Shown here piece by piece: positions 1-12,125 of a stretch of DNA of 64,000 bases (positions are counted from its first letter, which is position 1; each line of letters starts with the position of its first letter). The notes below the pieces were generated by a model. The model made no database searches, was not told where the DNA came from, and worked only from the letters and a program-made list of their open reading frames with translations. The DNA is from Mycobacterium sp. MS1601 (GTDB lineage Bacteria > Actinomycetota > Actinomycetes > Mycobacteriales > Mycobacteriaceae), in the NCBI RefSeq assembly GCF_001984215.1, contig NZ_CP019420.1:496001-560000 (forward strand), given 5' to 3'. A program made the position numbers and the translations under genes.

Positions 1-446
1 ACCGCGGTGGACGGGAGCGCCACCACGAGGCCCTGCTGTTCTTCGGGGTGAGCGCGGTGGGCGTGATCCTGTCGATGGCACCGCTGTGGATCTCCAGTTA
101 CGTGCTGATGCTCCGGGTGCCGATGGTGTCGTTGACCATCGAGAACATCGCCGACTTCATCTCTGCCTACATCATCGGCAACCTGCTGCAGATGGCCTTC
201 AGGTTCTGGGCGTTCCGCCGCTTCGTGTTCCCCGACGAGTTCGCGCGCAACCCGGAGAAGGCTCTGGAATCCACGCTCACCGGTGGTGGTATCGCCGAAG
301 CACTCGAGGACGAATACGAGCTGCGGCACGGCCTCGCGGCCGATCAGACCGACAACAGCACGGTGACACCGCTGCGCCCGGTCCGCCCCGGCCTGCCGGA
401 TCAGCTGGGCGATTCCTCCGCCCCCAGGGTGTCGAAGACCTCGTGA
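1..446 (+). CDS. GtrA-like membrane protein, C-terminal part (5' end outside window)
   Basis: The reading frame is open from base 3 with no upstream stop, so this is the 3' portion of a gene that begins before the window. The visible part has two hydrophobic segments, around FFGVSAVGVILSMAPLWISS and the later FISAYIIGNLLQMAF, followed by the basic RFWAFRRFVF motif typical of the last GtrA transmembrane helix and then a polar tail of about 70 residues. GtrA-family proteins are small four-helix membrane proteins linked to transfer of lipid-linked sugars in cell-surface glycan synthesis. Position next to the PH-domain gene and accD5 matches M. tuberculosis Rv3277. Its 3' end overlaps the converging neighbour by 46 bases. 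Confidence 0.8.
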   Translation, partial: RGGRERHHEALLFFGVSAVGVILSMAPLWISSYVLMLRVPMVSLTIENIADFISAYIIGNLLQMAFRFWAFRRFVFPDEFARNPEKALESTLTGGGIAEALEDEYELRHGLAADQTDNSTVTPLRPVRPGLPDQLGDSSAPRVSKTS

Positions 447-919
447 TACAGCAGCGAGTGGACCTGCTCCACTCGCGGGATGTCGTAGAACTCCAGCGGG
501 TCCTGTGACGCCGACTCGATGATCAGCGTGCCGGTGCGCAGGATGCGATCCAGTAGTCCGTGCCGGAACTCCACACTGTTGACCCTGGCCAGCGGGATGT
601 CGATGCCACTGCGGGTGATCAGGCCGTGCCGGAACATCACCCGGCGGTCGGTGATCACGAAATGGGTGGTCCACCAGTTCAGGAAGGGCCACACCGTCAG
701 CCAACCCACCAGGATCAGCCACACGGCGCCGATGACCACGGAGACGACGGTCTTGGCGGCGGATTCCCAGTCGGTGTTGGTCACCACTGCGGCGCCGAAC
801 GCCGCCAGGGCGGTGGTGACCAACAGCACGAGAATCGGGCCTGTCAGCCGCTTCCAGTGTGGATGCCGGTGCAGCACCACACGCTCGTCTTTGGCCAGGA
901 CGTTATCGGGATAACCCAC
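401..919 (-). CDS. PH-domain (bPH2/YdbS-like) membrane protein
   Basis: This 172-residue protein has two N-terminal transmembrane helices (about residues 28-47 and 58-85). A bacterial pleckstrin-homology-like domain follows: the stretch HFVITDRRVMFRHGLITR and the later RTGTLIIESAS strand are the usual signature. The domain should face the cytoplasm; the molecular role of the family is not known. It corresponds to Rv3278c by context and length. It converges on and overlaps the GtrA gene. In M. tuberculosis the biotin ligase gene birA lies between this gene and accD5; here no birA-sized frame is present. Confidence 0.8.
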   Translation of the reverse strand: MGYPDNVLAKDERVVLHRHPHWKRLTGPILVLLVTTALAAFGAAVVTNTDWESAAKTVVSVVIGAVWLILVGWLTVWPFLNWWTTHFVITDRRVMFRHGLITRSGIDIPLARVNSVEFRHGLLDRILRTGTLIIESASQDPLEFYDIPRVEQVHSLLYHEVFDTLGAEESPS

Positions 920-2864
<1,945 letters not shown>

Positions 2865-2866
<2 letters not shown>

Positions 2867-2921
2867 TTTCGCGATTTGGGCGTGATTCCGGTCTCTCAGC
2901 GGCTGGAATCACGCCGAAATC
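2865..2921 (+). promoter_or_regulatory. stem-loop between accD5 and accE5
   Basis: GGCGTGATTCC (2879-2889) pairs perfectly with GGAATCACGCC (2905-2915) across a 15-nt loop. The stem is flanked by a further GATTTC/GAAATC pair that begins at the accD5 stop codon. No U-tract follows. It may be a processing, stabilising or attenuating structure between two subunits of one enzyme, placed just upstream of the accE5 ribosome-binding site. Confidence 0.5.
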
Positions 2922-2938
2922 ACCTGAAAGGACACGCC

Positions 2939-3217
2939 TTGTCTCAGCACGTCGACATCACCGAGGTCAGCGACCCCCGGGACATGACCATTGACGACCC
3001 CGCCCCGCCGCAGACGGAGATCCGGATCGTCAAGGGTGAGCCGACCGACGAAGAGATCGCCGCGCTGGTCGCCGTGCTCTCCGCGGCGGGCGGCGGCACC
3101 GGAGAGCCGGGCCCGCAGGAACTCAACCCGTGGGGCCACCCTGTCGACAAGCTGCGCTACCACCTGACCAGCTGGCAGCGGGTCACCTTGCTGGAGCGGA
3201 CGCACATGCGCCGATGA
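2939..3217 (+). CDS. accE5: acyl-CoA carboxylase epsilon subunit AccE5
   Basis: This is the small epsilon subunit that stimulates the AccA3-AccD5 carboxylase by bridging the alpha and beta subunits. The conserved core is the motif [21 protein letters not shown] followed by the terminal [20 protein letters not shown] segment. The likely start is the TTG at 2939, preceded by GAAAGGA (2926-2932) at a 6-nt spacing; that gives 92 residues. Another in-frame TTG at 2876 lies inside the upstream hairpin. The M. tuberculosis homologue is longer because of a repetitive, probably disordered N-terminus not seen here. The stop overlaps the maf start (ATGA). Confidence 0.85.
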   Translation: MSQHVDITEVSDPRDMTIDDPAPPQTEIRIVKGEPTDEEIAALVAVLSAAGGGTGEPGPQELNPWGHPVDKLRYHLTSWQRVTLLERTHMRR

Positions 3218-3846
3218 CGCGACTCGTCCTCGCGTCGGCGTCCTCGGGACGCCTCAAGGTGCTCAATCAGGCCGGGGTGCAGCCCCACGTGAGGGTGTCC
3301 GGTGTCGACGAAGACGCCATCATCGCCGCGATGCCCGGCGCACCTCATGCCGAGGTCGTCACTGCGCTGGCCGTGGCGAAGGCGCACGACGTGGCAGCCG
3401 GGTTGCCCGCGGACATTTCGGCCGATTGTGTTGTCATCGGCTGTGATTCGATGCTGCTGCTGGACGGTCAGCTGCGCGGCAAACCCGGCACGCCCGAGGC
3501 CGCGCACGCGCAATGGGGGCAGATGGCCGGACGCAGCGGTGAGTTGTTCACCGGCCACTGCGTTGTCCGCATGGCAGCCGGCAGCCATCGCGAGATCGCC
3601 GAATCCGGCTGCACCACAGTTCATTTCGGCAAGCCAACCGCAGCTGATCTGACCGCGTACATCGCCGGTGGCGAACCGCTGTTCGTGGCGGGCGCGTTCA
3701 CCCTCGACGGGCTGGGCGCCTGGTTCGTCGATCGGATCGAGGGCGACCCGTCGAATGTGATCGGGCTGAGCCTGCCGCTGTTGCGACGGATGCTGGCCGA
3801 CCTCGGTGTGTCCGTTGCGTCACTGTGGGCCGCCAACCCCGCCTGA
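3214..3846 (+). CDS. maf: Maf-family nucleotide pyrophosphatase
   Basis: Maf proteins hydrolyse non-canonical or modified nucleoside triphosphates (house-cleaning) to monophosphates. The 210-residue protein begins with the family motif [12 protein letters not shown], has the mid-protein [16 protein letters not shown] segment that carries a catalytic aspartate, and ends with the [13 protein letters not shown] helix. ATG 3214 overlaps the accE5 stop, so the two genes are translationally coupled. The order accD5-accE5-maf-sseA is conserved in mycobacteria (Rv3280-Rv3283). Confidence 0.92.
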   Translation: MTRLVLASASSGRLKVLNQAGVQPHVRVSGVDEDAIIAAMPGAPHAEVVTALAVAKAHDVAAGLPADISADCVVIGCDSMLLLDGQLRGKPGTPEAAHAQWGQMAGRSGELFTGHCVVRMAAGSHREIAESGCTTVHFGKPTAADLTAYIAGGEPLFVAGAFTLDGLGAWFVDRIEGDPSNVIGLSLPLLRRMLADLGVSVASLWAANPA

Positions 3847-3873
3847 GCGCGCGTGCACGGCGTGGGCGACCGG

Positions 3874-3879
3874 TAGGCT
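3874..3879 (+). promoter_or_regulatory. candidate -10 element of sseA (leaderless)
   Basis: TAGGCT fits TANNNT and ends 6 nt before the GTG start at 3886, which has no recognisable Shine-Dalgarno sequence. This suggests a promoter internal to the accD5-accA3 gene string. Confidence 0.4.
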
Positions 3880-3885
3880 CGACGC

Positions 3886-4779
3886 GTGCCGCTACCAGCA
3901 GATCCCAGTCCCAAGCTCCAGGACTACGCCCACCCCGAGCGCCTCGTGACCGCCGACTGGCTGTCGGCCCATCTGGGCACCAAAGGTCTGGCCATCGTCG
4001 AGTCCGACGAGGATGTCCTGCTCTACGACATCGGCCACATTCCCGGCGCGGTCAAGATCGACTGGCACACCGACCTCAACGACCCCGAGGTGCGCGACTA
4101 CATCACCGGCGAACAGTTCGCGGAATTGATGGATCGCAAAGGCATTTCGCGTGACGACACCGTGGTGATCTACGGCGACAAGAGCAATTGGTGGGCCGCC
4201 TACGCGCTGTGGGTGTTCACCCTCTTCGGCCATGAGGACGTCCGGCTGCTCAACGGCGGACGCGACCTGTGGATCTCCGACGGCCGTGACACCACCTTGG
4301 ACGTGCCGTCGCGGAGCACCACCGGCTATCCCGTGGTTGAGCGCAACGACGCCGCCATCCGCGCCTTCAAGAACGACGTGCTGGCCACCCTGGGCACCGA
4401 GACGCTGATCGATGTTCGTTCGCCGCAGGAGTACACCGGTGAGCGCACCCACATGCCCGACTACCCGGAAGAGGGTGCGCTGCGCGGTGGACACATTCCC
4501 ACCGCGATCTCGGTGCCGTGGGCCAAGGCCGCCGACGATCACTCCCGGTTCCGCAGCCGCGCCGAACTCGACGAGATCTACAGCTTCGTCGGCGAGGCGG
4601 GCAAGCCGGTCATCGCCTACTGCCGCATCGGCGAGCGGTCCAGCCACACGTGGTTCGTCCTGACCCACCTACTCGGCGTGGAGAACGTCCGCAACTACGA
4701 CGGCTCCTGGACCGAGTGGGGCAACACCGTGCGGGTGCCGATCGTGGCGGGCGAAGCCCCCGGCGACGCGCCGGGGTGA
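3886..4779 (+). CDS. sseA: thiosulfate sulfurtransferase SseA (tandem rhodanese)
   Basis: The 297-residue protein has two rhodanese domains, roughly residues 20-150 and 170-290. The N-terminal domain is non-catalytic; the C-terminal one carries the active-site cysteine, Cys246, in the loop [12 protein letters not shown]. The family transfers sulfane sulfur from thiosulfate to acceptors such as cyanide or protein thiols in the cytoplasm. It matches Rv3283 almost throughout, starting at GTG 3886 (MPLPADPSP). The SufE-like gene follows after 4 nt, so sulfur hand-off between the two products is plausible but not shown. Confidence 0.94.
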   Translation: MPLPADPSPKLQDYAHPERLVTADWLSAHLGTKGLAIVESDEDVLLYDIGHIPGAVKIDWHTDLNDPEVRDYITGEQFAELMDRKGISRDDTVVIYGDKSNWWAAYALWVFTLFGHEDVRLLNGGRDLWISDGRDTTLDVPSRSTTGYPVVERNDAAIRAFKNDVLATLGTETLIDVRSPQEYTGERTHMPDYPEEGALRGGHIPTAISVPWAKAADDHSRFRSRAELDEIYSFVGEAGKPVIAYCRIGERSSHTWFVLTHLLGVENVRNYDGSWTEWGNTVRVPIVAGEAPGDAPG

Positions 4780-4783
4780 GTCG

Positions 4784-5200
4784 ATGAGCATGCCCGCCGC
4801 CCTGGCCGAAGTGGTGTCCGATTTCGCCGAGGTGCAGGGGCAGGACAAGCTGCAACTGCTGCTGGAGTTCGCCCAGGAGCTGCCGGAACTGCCCGCCGAC
4901 CTCGAAGAGGCGGCCATGGAACCGGTGCCGGAATGCCAGTCGCCATTGTTCCTGCATGTCGACGCCGCCGATCCCGCTCATGTGCGGCTGTTCTTCAGCG
5001 CTCCAGCCGAGGCTCCCACCACCCGCGGGTTCGCCTCGATCCTGGCCACCGGGCTGGACGGGCAGAGCAAGGACGACATCTTGGCCGTGCCCGACGATTT
5101 CTACTCCGAGTTGGGCCTTGGGGCACTGATCAGTCCGCTGCGACTGCGCGGCATGTCGGCGATGCTGGCACGAATCAAGCGGCGGTTACGGGACATCTAG
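4784..5200 (+). CDS. SufE-like sulfur acceptor protein
   Basis: This 138-residue protein has the SufE fold signature, with the sulfur-accepting cysteine Cys51 in [13 protein letters not shown]. SufE proteins take persulfide sulfur from a cysteine desulfurase and pass it to an Fe-S scaffold. It follows sseA at a 4-nt distance in the same order as Rv3283-Rv3284, so the sulfur donor might instead be the rhodanese. The start is ATG 4784; a second ATG lies two codons later. Confidence 0.88.
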   Translation: MSMPAALAEVVSDFAEVQGQDKLQLLLEFAQELPELPADLEEAAMEPVPECQSPLFLHVDAADPAHVRLFFSAPAEAPTTRGFASILATGLDGQSKDDILAVPDDFYSELGLGALISPLRLRGMSAMLARIKRRLRDI

Positions 5201-5370
5201 TCGGCACAGCCGGCGCCGTTTGCCACACCTGCCCATTGCCGGCACACACCCATCTGTGCGCGTGTCCACCGCCGGGCAGCGAGTGCGCCCGGTCGCCGAC
5301 GAGCAAGCTCCAAGCAATACCTGGCAAACTGCTGTGAATTGTTCAATACATGCTCACCACTATTGGGCAC

Positions 5371-5376
5371 TACACT
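5371..5376 (+). promoter_or_regulatory. candidate -10 element of the inserted oxygenase gene
   Basis: TACACT fits TANNNT, 7 nt before the ATG at 5384, with no Shine-Dalgarno sequence between. The gene therefore seems to have its own leaderless promoter rather than depending on sseA-sufE transcription. The rest of the 183-base gap 5201-5383 shows no other structure. Confidence 0.4.
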
Positions 5377-5383
5377 CGAGCAA

Positions 5384-6178
5384 ATGACCGCGGCCGACCA
5401 TCAGCGGCACGCCGACGCCGTCGCAACCACCCTGGAGAGCCAGGTCGGCCAGACGCGGCGCGAGCTCGACCGCACCGGACTGGTCCGTCTCGTCGACGTC
5501 ATCACCTCGGACTGGCTCTGCAGCGCCCGCGCGGAGGTCGACGACCATATTGGCCGCCACGGACGCGGTGAGCACAGTTTGATCGACGTCGAGCAGTGGG
5601 AGTGCCCCGCGATTGCGGCGCTGGCCACCGACGCACGGGTGGAGTCCTTTCTGCACTCACTGACGTCGCTGCCCGCGGCGCCGGGCTTCGGCGGATACCG
5701 CCTACGGGTGCTGCGGATCCTGGACGGCTCCGGCGTCGACTCTCCGCCGTTCGACTGGCACTACGACGCCAATGCCGTGACCATGCTGGTCCCGATCGTC
5801 ATCCCGGACGACGATTCCGGTCACGTCGCCTTGTTCCCCGATCATCGCCCGCACCGACGCTGGGCGATGCTCAGCGCCGCGGAGCGACTGATCGTCCACA
5901 ACAACGCGTACGGCCGGCGGCTACGGCACCGGTTCGACAATGCCCCGGAGGTCTTCACCGTCCGACTCAGGCCGGGCGATGCCTATCTGTTCCGCGGCTA
6001 CCGCTCGCTCCACGCGACACTGCCGTGGCCGGCGAACACGCTGCGGGTCACCCTGCTGCTGCAATACGGCCATCCCTACGGCCCCGAGGGCAGGGTTGTG
6101 CAGGCGCTACGGGCGCGACGAAATCAGCAGCGGCAGCGCCGAACCAGGCGATACCCGGGCCACGAATCGCGAGGCTGA
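5384..6178 (+). CDS. Fe(II)/2-oxoglutarate-dependent oxygenase-like protein
   Basis: The 264-residue protein shows an HxD...H iron facial triad on a double-stranded beta-helix fold. His126 and Asp128 are in FDWHYDAN and His210 is in YRSLHATLPW; Arg221, 11 residues later, is suitably placed to bind the 2-oxoglutarate carboxylate. The N-terminal motif DRTGLVRLVDVITSDWL is the usual start of phytanoyl-CoA-hydroxylase-like proteins. The substrate is unknown. I chose ATG 5384 because of the leaderless promoter in front; a TTG at 5339 is in frame. The gene sits between sufE and accA3, a position where M. tuberculosis has none, so it is a local insertion. Confidence 0.7.
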   Translation: MTAADHQRHADAVATTLESQVGQTRRELDRTGLVRLVDVITSDWLCSARAEVDDHIGRHGRGEHSLIDVEQWECPAIAALATDARVESFLHSLTSLPAAPGFGGYRLRVLRILDGSGVDSPPFDWHYDANAVTMLVPIVIPDDDSGHVALFPDHRPHRRWAMLSAAERLIVHNNAYGRRLRHRFDNAPEVFTVRLRPGDAYLFRGYRSLHATLPWPANTLRVTLLLQYGHPYGPEGRVVQALRARRNQQRQRRTRRYPGHESRG

Positions 6179-6250
6179 CAGAACCTACCCGTCGGTAACC
6201 GGCACCGCCTCCCCCCGCCGACAGACGGGGCGCTTAAACTGCCCGATAGA

Positions 6251-6275
6251 TTCTTAAAGACGTTTCTTAGAGACG
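6251..6275 (+). promoter_or_regulatory. tandem 12-bp direct repeat upstream of accA3
   Basis: TTCTTAAAGACG (6251-6262) is followed, 1 nt after its end, by TTCTTAGAGACG (6264-6275), with one mismatch. The 13-nt period places both copies roughly one helical turn apart, about 40-65 nt before the accA3 start. Candidate regulator site or -35/-10 region; no known mycobacterial operator was recognised. Confidence 0.35.
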
Positions 6276-6300
6276 GCCGCCGATCGGCCCACAGACTTGA

Positions 6301-8112
<1,812 letters not shown>

Positions 8113-8130
8113 CCATCACCCACTGACCGC

Positions 8131-8158
8131 AACGGCCGCTCCTTCGGGGGCGGCCGTT
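8131..8158 (+). terminator. intrinsic terminator after accA3
   Basis: AACGGCCGC (8131-8139) pairs with GCGGCCGTT (8150-8158) over a 10-nt loop, 19 nt after the accA3 stop. There is no long U-tract, as is common in mycobacteria. Confidence 0.6.
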
Positions 8159-8203
8159 CTGGTCTGGCACAGAGCACCGAGCCCGGGCCCGGGCCCGACG
8201 CCG

Positions 8204-8209
8204 CATAAT
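8204..8209 (+). promoter_or_regulatory. candidate -10 element of the GNAT-like gene
   Basis: CATAAT ends 7 nt before the GTG at 8217 and no ribosome-binding site is visible, so the transcript is probably leaderless. Confidence 0.35.
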
Positions 8210-8216
8210 TGCGGAC

Positions 8217-8543
8217 GTGGAACCCGTCGAGATCAACGCCGGCAGTTGGTATCTGCGCGCGCTGCGCGCCGACGACCGGGTGGACGACCGGCCGGCGCTG
8301 ACAGCTCTGGGCGAGACCGACCCGGACTACGTCACCCGATGCACCAGGGACTGGTTCGAGGAGAACCGCTTCACGTGGGCGGTCAGTGAGCCCACCACCG
8401 GGGAGATGCTGGCCGAGGTGACGCTGGACCCCGACGACGGCATGGTCACCTCACGCGCTCGCAGCGGTCATGACGACGTGTTGCCGACGTCCGAGGACGC
8501 TGTGCGTCGGTTCGCCGCAGGTGCGTTGGGTCTGGGTCAGTAG
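8217..8543 (+). CDS. short, probably truncated GNAT acetyltransferase-like protein
   Basis: The first 75 or so residues resemble the N-terminus of RimJ/RimL-type acetyltransferases (GSWYLRALRADD, then FTWAVSEPTTGEMLAEVTL). The acetyl-CoA-binding loop that should follow (Q/RxxGxG/A) is not recognisable. The last residues, DAVRRFAAGALGLGQ, look like the helix after that loop, and the reading frame stops there. At 108 residues it is about 60 short of an active enzyme. It may be a degraded gene or a small protein with a lost catalytic core. Confidence 0.5.
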   Translation: MEPVEINAGSWYLRALRADDRVDDRPALTALGETDPDYVTRCTRDWFEENRFTWAVSEPTTGEMLAEVTLDPDDGMVTSRARSGHDDVLPTSEDAVRRFAAGALGLGQ

Positions 8544-8644
8544 CCAAACCAATTGATGTGAAGTCGATCTCGATGACCTCAGCACTGCCTGTCTGACTGC
8601 AAGACTGGCGGACGGATCCTCACCACGAGCCGCAGGAGTCAACG

Positions 8645-9631
8645 ATGACCCGCCCCCAGATCGTCGCCGTCACAGGTGCGGCAGGCAGCATCGGCTACGC
8701 CGCGCTGTTCCGCATCGCCGCGGGCGCCATGCTCGGCCATGACACCCCGGTGATCTTGCGCCTGGTCGAACTCCCCGAGGCGGTGCGCGCCGCCGAAGGC
8801 GTGGTGATGGAACTCGACGACGGCGCCTTCCCACTGTTGGCGGGCACCGAGATCCACGATGATCCCGTCCGCGCGTTCGACGGGGTCGATGTCGCGCTGT
8901 TGATCGGCGCCCGCCCGCGTACCAAGGGTATGGAGCGCGCCGATCTGCTGTCGGCCAACGCCCAGATATTCGCCACCGCAGGCCGGGCCCTCAATGCCGG
9001 AGCAAGCGCCGATGTCCGGGTTCTGGTGGTGGGCAACCCCGCCAACACCAACGCCATGGTGGCCGCAGCCAACGCCCCCGACATCCCCGCCGAACGCTTC
9101 ACGGCGCTCACCCGCCTGGACCACAACCGTGCCGTCGCGGCCATGGCCCGCCACGCGCGGGTGCCCGTCACCGAGATCAGCCAGATGACCATCTGGGGCA
9201 ATCACTCCCCCACGATGTACCCCGACATCTTCCACGCCAAGGTCGGCGGCCGCTCCGGTGCCGACTACGCCGCCGATACCCATTGGCTGACAGATGATTT
9301 CATTCCCACCGTGGCCCGCCGCGGCACCGCCATCATCGAGGCCCGCGGCGCCAGCTCAGCGGCATCGGCCGCCAACGGCGCCATCGACCACATCGACGAC
9401 TGGGTGCACGGTACCCCGGTCGGCGACTGGACTTCGGTGGCGCTGCCCTCGCCCGGCGCCTACGGCGTCGACGAAGGGCTGGTGTGTTCGTTCCCGTGCC
9501 GGGCCGTCGACGGTCGGTGGCAGATCGTGGACGGCCTGGACATCAACCCCTTCTCCCGGTCACGCATCGACGCCTCGGTGACCGAGTTGCGCGAGGAACG
9601 CGACGCGGTGCGATCACTGGGCCTGCTCTGA
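8645..9631 (+). CDS. mdh: malate dehydrogenase
   Basis: This cytoplasmic TCA-cycle enzyme interconverts malate and oxaloacetate with NAD. The 328-residue protein begins with the dinucleotide-binding loop [13 protein letters not shown]. It has the substrate-binding segment [15 protein letters not shown] (about residue 87 on), the LDHNRA motif with the catalytic aspartate, and the catalytic histidine in [13 protein letters not shown]. Its length matches the actinobacterial enzyme. ATG 8645 is preceded by CAGGAGTC. It stands alone, converging on the MobA-like gene 1 nt away. Confidence 0.95.
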   Translation: MTRPQIVAVTGAAGSIGYAALFRIAAGAMLGHDTPVILRLVELPEAVRAAEGVVMELDDGAFPLLAGTEIHDDPVRAFDGVDVALLIGARPRTKGMERADLLSANAQIFATAGRALNAGASADVRVLVVGNPANTNAMVAAANAPDIPAERFTALTRLDHNRAVAAMARHARVPVTEISQMTIWGNHSPTMYPDIFHAKVGGRSGADYAADTHWLTDDFIPTVARRGTAIIEARGASSAASAANGAIDHIDDWVHGTPVGDWTSVALPSPGAYGVDEGLVCSFPCRAVDGRWQIVDGLDINPFSRSRIDASVTELREERDAVRSLGLL

Positions 9632-9632
9632 G

Positions 9633-10187
9633 TCAGTCCGAAAGCGACCCATCGAGGGGGCTGTCGATGTCGGTACCGGTCGCCAGGTCGCCACACTCGA
9701 CCGCCACCACGTCGGCGCGCCCGGACAGGAATGCCCGCGCGCCCTGGTCCCCGGACAGACCTGCCAGCAACGCGGGCCAGTGTGCCGCGGCAATCAGTAC
9801 CGGATGCCCCGGTCGCCCGTTGTAGACGGCACGGGCCAGGTCAGCGCCGGACTCGAGGACCCGACGCACCACGTCGGCGCCGACGTCGGGGGTGTCCACC
9901 AGATGCAGCACCACCCGACCCGCACCGGTCGCGGCCGCCAGCCCGACCCGTAATGACGCGCTCAAACCCTGCGACCAGTCCTCGGCGATCACCGCGCGAG
10001 CCGGCGCCGGCACCTCCACCACGGCCGCTCCCAGCACCACCACCACATCGTCACAACCGCCGCCCGTGAGCGCCGAGACCGCGGACTGAAGCCAAACACC
10101 GTCCTCAGCAAGCACTTTCGGCATGCCAAAGCGCGTTCCCGCGCCGGCTGCCAGCAGCACTCCGGTCACGTGTTCTTCGCTCGACAT
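9633..10187 (-). CDS. MobA-like molybdenum cofactor nucleotidyltransferase
   Basis: The 184-residue protein opens with GVLLAAGAGTRFGMPKVL, the NTP-transferase signature of the MobA/MocA family. It has LVDTPDV at the position of the metal-binding aspartate. MocA-type members attach CMP to molybdopterin to make the dinucleotide cofactor of xanthine dehydrogenases (PucB plays this part in Bacillus). That role fits here: the gene is divergent from the urate permease, and two xanthine dehydrogenase subunits are encoded 8 kb downstream. The exact nucleotide and partner are inferred. The start codon lies only 33 bases from the permease start. Confidence 0.75.
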   Translation of the reverse strand: MSSEEHVTGVLLAAGAGTRFGMPKVLAEDGVWLQSAVSALTGGGCDDVVVVLGAAVVEVPAPARAVIAEDWSQGLSASLRVGLAAATGAGRVVLHLVDTPDVGADVVRRVLESGADLARAVYNGRPGHPVLIAAAHWPALLAGLSGDQGARAFLSGRADVVAVECGDLATGTDIDSPLDGSLSD

Positions 10188-10220
10188 GCGAACATTGTCG
10201 ACCTGTCCGAAACTTGCGAG

Positions 10221-12125
10221 ATGTCAGCCCCGGCGAAGTCCAACTCAGGCAAGCGAGTGCACCCCGTCGACGAGGTGTTGCCGATCCCGAAACTGGCCAC
10301 CTACGGCTTCCAGCACGTGGTGGCGTTCTACGCCGGTGCGGTGCTGGTGCCGATCATCATCGCCGGCGCGGTCGGGCTCTCCCAGGAAGAACTGGTCATG
10401 CTGATCACAGCGGACCTGTTCACCTGCGGCATCGCCTCGATCATCCAGGCAGTCGGGTTCTGGAAGGTCGGTGTGCGGCTGCCGCTGCTGCAGGGCGTGA
10501 CGTTCGCCGGCGTAGCGCCCATCATCGCGATCGCGATGGCCCATGGCGGCGCGTCGGCCGGCATGCTCTACGTATACGGCGCAGTGATCGTGGCAGGTGT
10601 CTTCACATTCCTGATCGCGCCCATCTTCATCAAGCTGCTGAAGTTCTTCCCGCCGGTGGTGACCGGTTCACTGATCACCATCATCGGGCTCGCGCTGGTA
10701 CCGATCGGGGCAATGGACGCCGTCACCAACCCCCACACCCATGAGCCGGACCCCACCAACATCCGCTGGTTCCTCTACGCGCTGGGCACCATCGCGGTGA
10801 TCGTGGCCATTCAACGCCTGTTTCGCGGGTTCCTGGCCACCATCGCCGTGCTGCTGGGCCTGGTGATCGGCTGTGCGGTGGCCTACGCGCTGGGCGATAT
10901 GGATTTCGACCGCGTCGGCGAGGCAGCCGCCTTCGGTTTCACCCCGCCGTTCCTGTTCGGGATGCCCAAATTCGACATCGTGGCGTGCCTGACCATGATC
11001 ATCGTGATGCTGATCATCGCCGTGGAGTCCACCGGCTCCACCATCGCCACCGGTGAGATCGTCGGCAAGCGCATCAAGGCCTCCGACATCGGCAACGTGC
11101 TGCGCGCCGACGGTGTGGCCACCACTATCGGCGGCATCTTCAACTCGTTCCCGTACACCGCGTTCTCCGAGAACGTCGGCCTGGTGCGACTCACCGGTGT
11201 CAAGAGCCGCTGGGTGGTGGCCGCAGCCGGGGTGTTCATGATCGTGCTGGGATTCCTGCCCAAGGTCGCCGCGGTCGTCGCCTCCATTCCCAACCCGGTC
11301 CTCGGTGGTGCGGCATTGACGTTGTTCGCCACCGTCGCCGTGGTCGGCATCCAGACGCTGGGCAAGGTGGATTTCACCGATCACCGCAACCTGATCATCG
11401 TCACCACCAGCCTGGCGCTGGCGTTGTGGGTGACGTCCTACCCCGACATCGCCCAGGCCATGCCCACGGGTCTGGACCTGATCTTCGGCTCGGGCATCAG
11501 CATCGGCGCGGTCAGCGCCATCGTGCTCAACATCGTGTTCTTCCACACCGGCGGCCTCGGTGCCCGCGTCGCCGGCGGCGGCTCGATCACGCTGGACGAG
11601 GTCAACACGATGACCAGGGAACGCTTCACCGAGGTGTTCGGGCACGTGGTGCAGGGTGTGCCGTGGGCCATCGAGCGGGCCTTCGAACAGCGTCCGTTCG
11701 CCGACACCAAGGCTCTGCGCGAAGCCTTCCAGGACGCTGTGCTCACCGGTACCAACGATCAGCAACTGGAACTGCTGAACGCCTTCCACGACCTGGGTGC
11801 CGAGGACGACACCGGGGCCGCACTGGCGGTCGATCACGTGGCTTTGTCCAACCTCGACGAGGACGACCACAATGACGTGGTGCAACTTGCCGCCGCGTAC
11901 CGCGAACACTTCGGTTTCCCGCTGATCATCTGCGCCCGCGAGACCGAGCATTTCGATCGGGTCCTCAAGAACGGGTGGTCGCGAATCGACAACTCCCCTG
12001 CCGCCGAGCGCGCCTTCGCGTTGATCGAGGTGGAGAAGATCGCCAACTACCGCTTCACCGACCTGGTGGCCGACGCCAATCCCATCGCGGCGGCCCGATT
12101 CAGCCGGCTCAACGAGTTGCAGTAG
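10221..12125 (+). CDS. urate/xanthine permease (NCS2) with fused OHCU-decarboxylase-like domain
   Basis: Residues about 20-440 form an NCS2/NAT nucleobase transporter. The QH motif is in YGFQHVVAFYAG, the acidic motif is VESTGSTIATGE, and the NAT signature is SENVGLVRLTG; some 12-14 hydrophobic helices alternate along the chain. The last 170 residues (from SITLDEVNTMT) align with OHCU decarboxylase, including PWAIERAFEQRPF and YREHFGFPLIICARE. In that domain the catalytic HP pair reads FH (AFHDLG), and the active-site Glu appears to be Asp, so it may be inactive. The stop codon abuts the uraD ATG. ATG 10221 is preferred over an upstream TTG that would overlap the divergent gene. Confidence 0.85.
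   Translation: MSAPAKSNSGKRVHPVDEVLPIPKLATYGFQHVVAFYAGAVLVPIIIAGAVGLSQEELVMLITADLFTCGIASIIQAVGFWKVGVRLPLLQGVTFAGVAPIIAIAMAHGGASAGMLYVYGAVIVAGVFTFLIAPIFIKLLKFFPPVVTGSLITIIGLALVPIGAMDAVTNPHTHEPDPTNIRWFLYALGTIAVIVAIQRLFRGFLATIAVLLGLVIGCAVAYALGDMDFDRVGEAAAFGFTPPFLFGMPKFDIVACLTMIIVMLIIAVESTGSTIATGEIVGKRIKASDIGNVLRADGVATTIGGIFNSFPYTAFSENVGLVRLTGVKSRWVVAAAGVFMIVLGFLPKVAAVVASIPNPVLGGAALTLFATVAVVGIQTLGKVDFTDHRNLIIVTTSLALALWVTSYPDIAQAMPTGLDLIFGSGISIGAVSAIVLNIVFFHTGGLGARVAGGGSITLDEVNTMTRERFTEVFGHVVQGVPWAIERAFEQRPFADTKALREAFQDAVLTGTNDQQLELLNAFHDLGAEDDTGAALAVDHVALSNLDEDDHNDVVQLAAAYREHFGFPLIICARETEHFDRVLKNGWSRIDNSPAAERAFALIEVEKIANYRFTDLVADANPIAAARFSRLNELQ

Noticed and set aside
6186..6197. TACCCGTCGGTA as a TetR-type operator before accA3
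   Set aside because: Arms of only four bases; expected by chance in GC-rich DNA.
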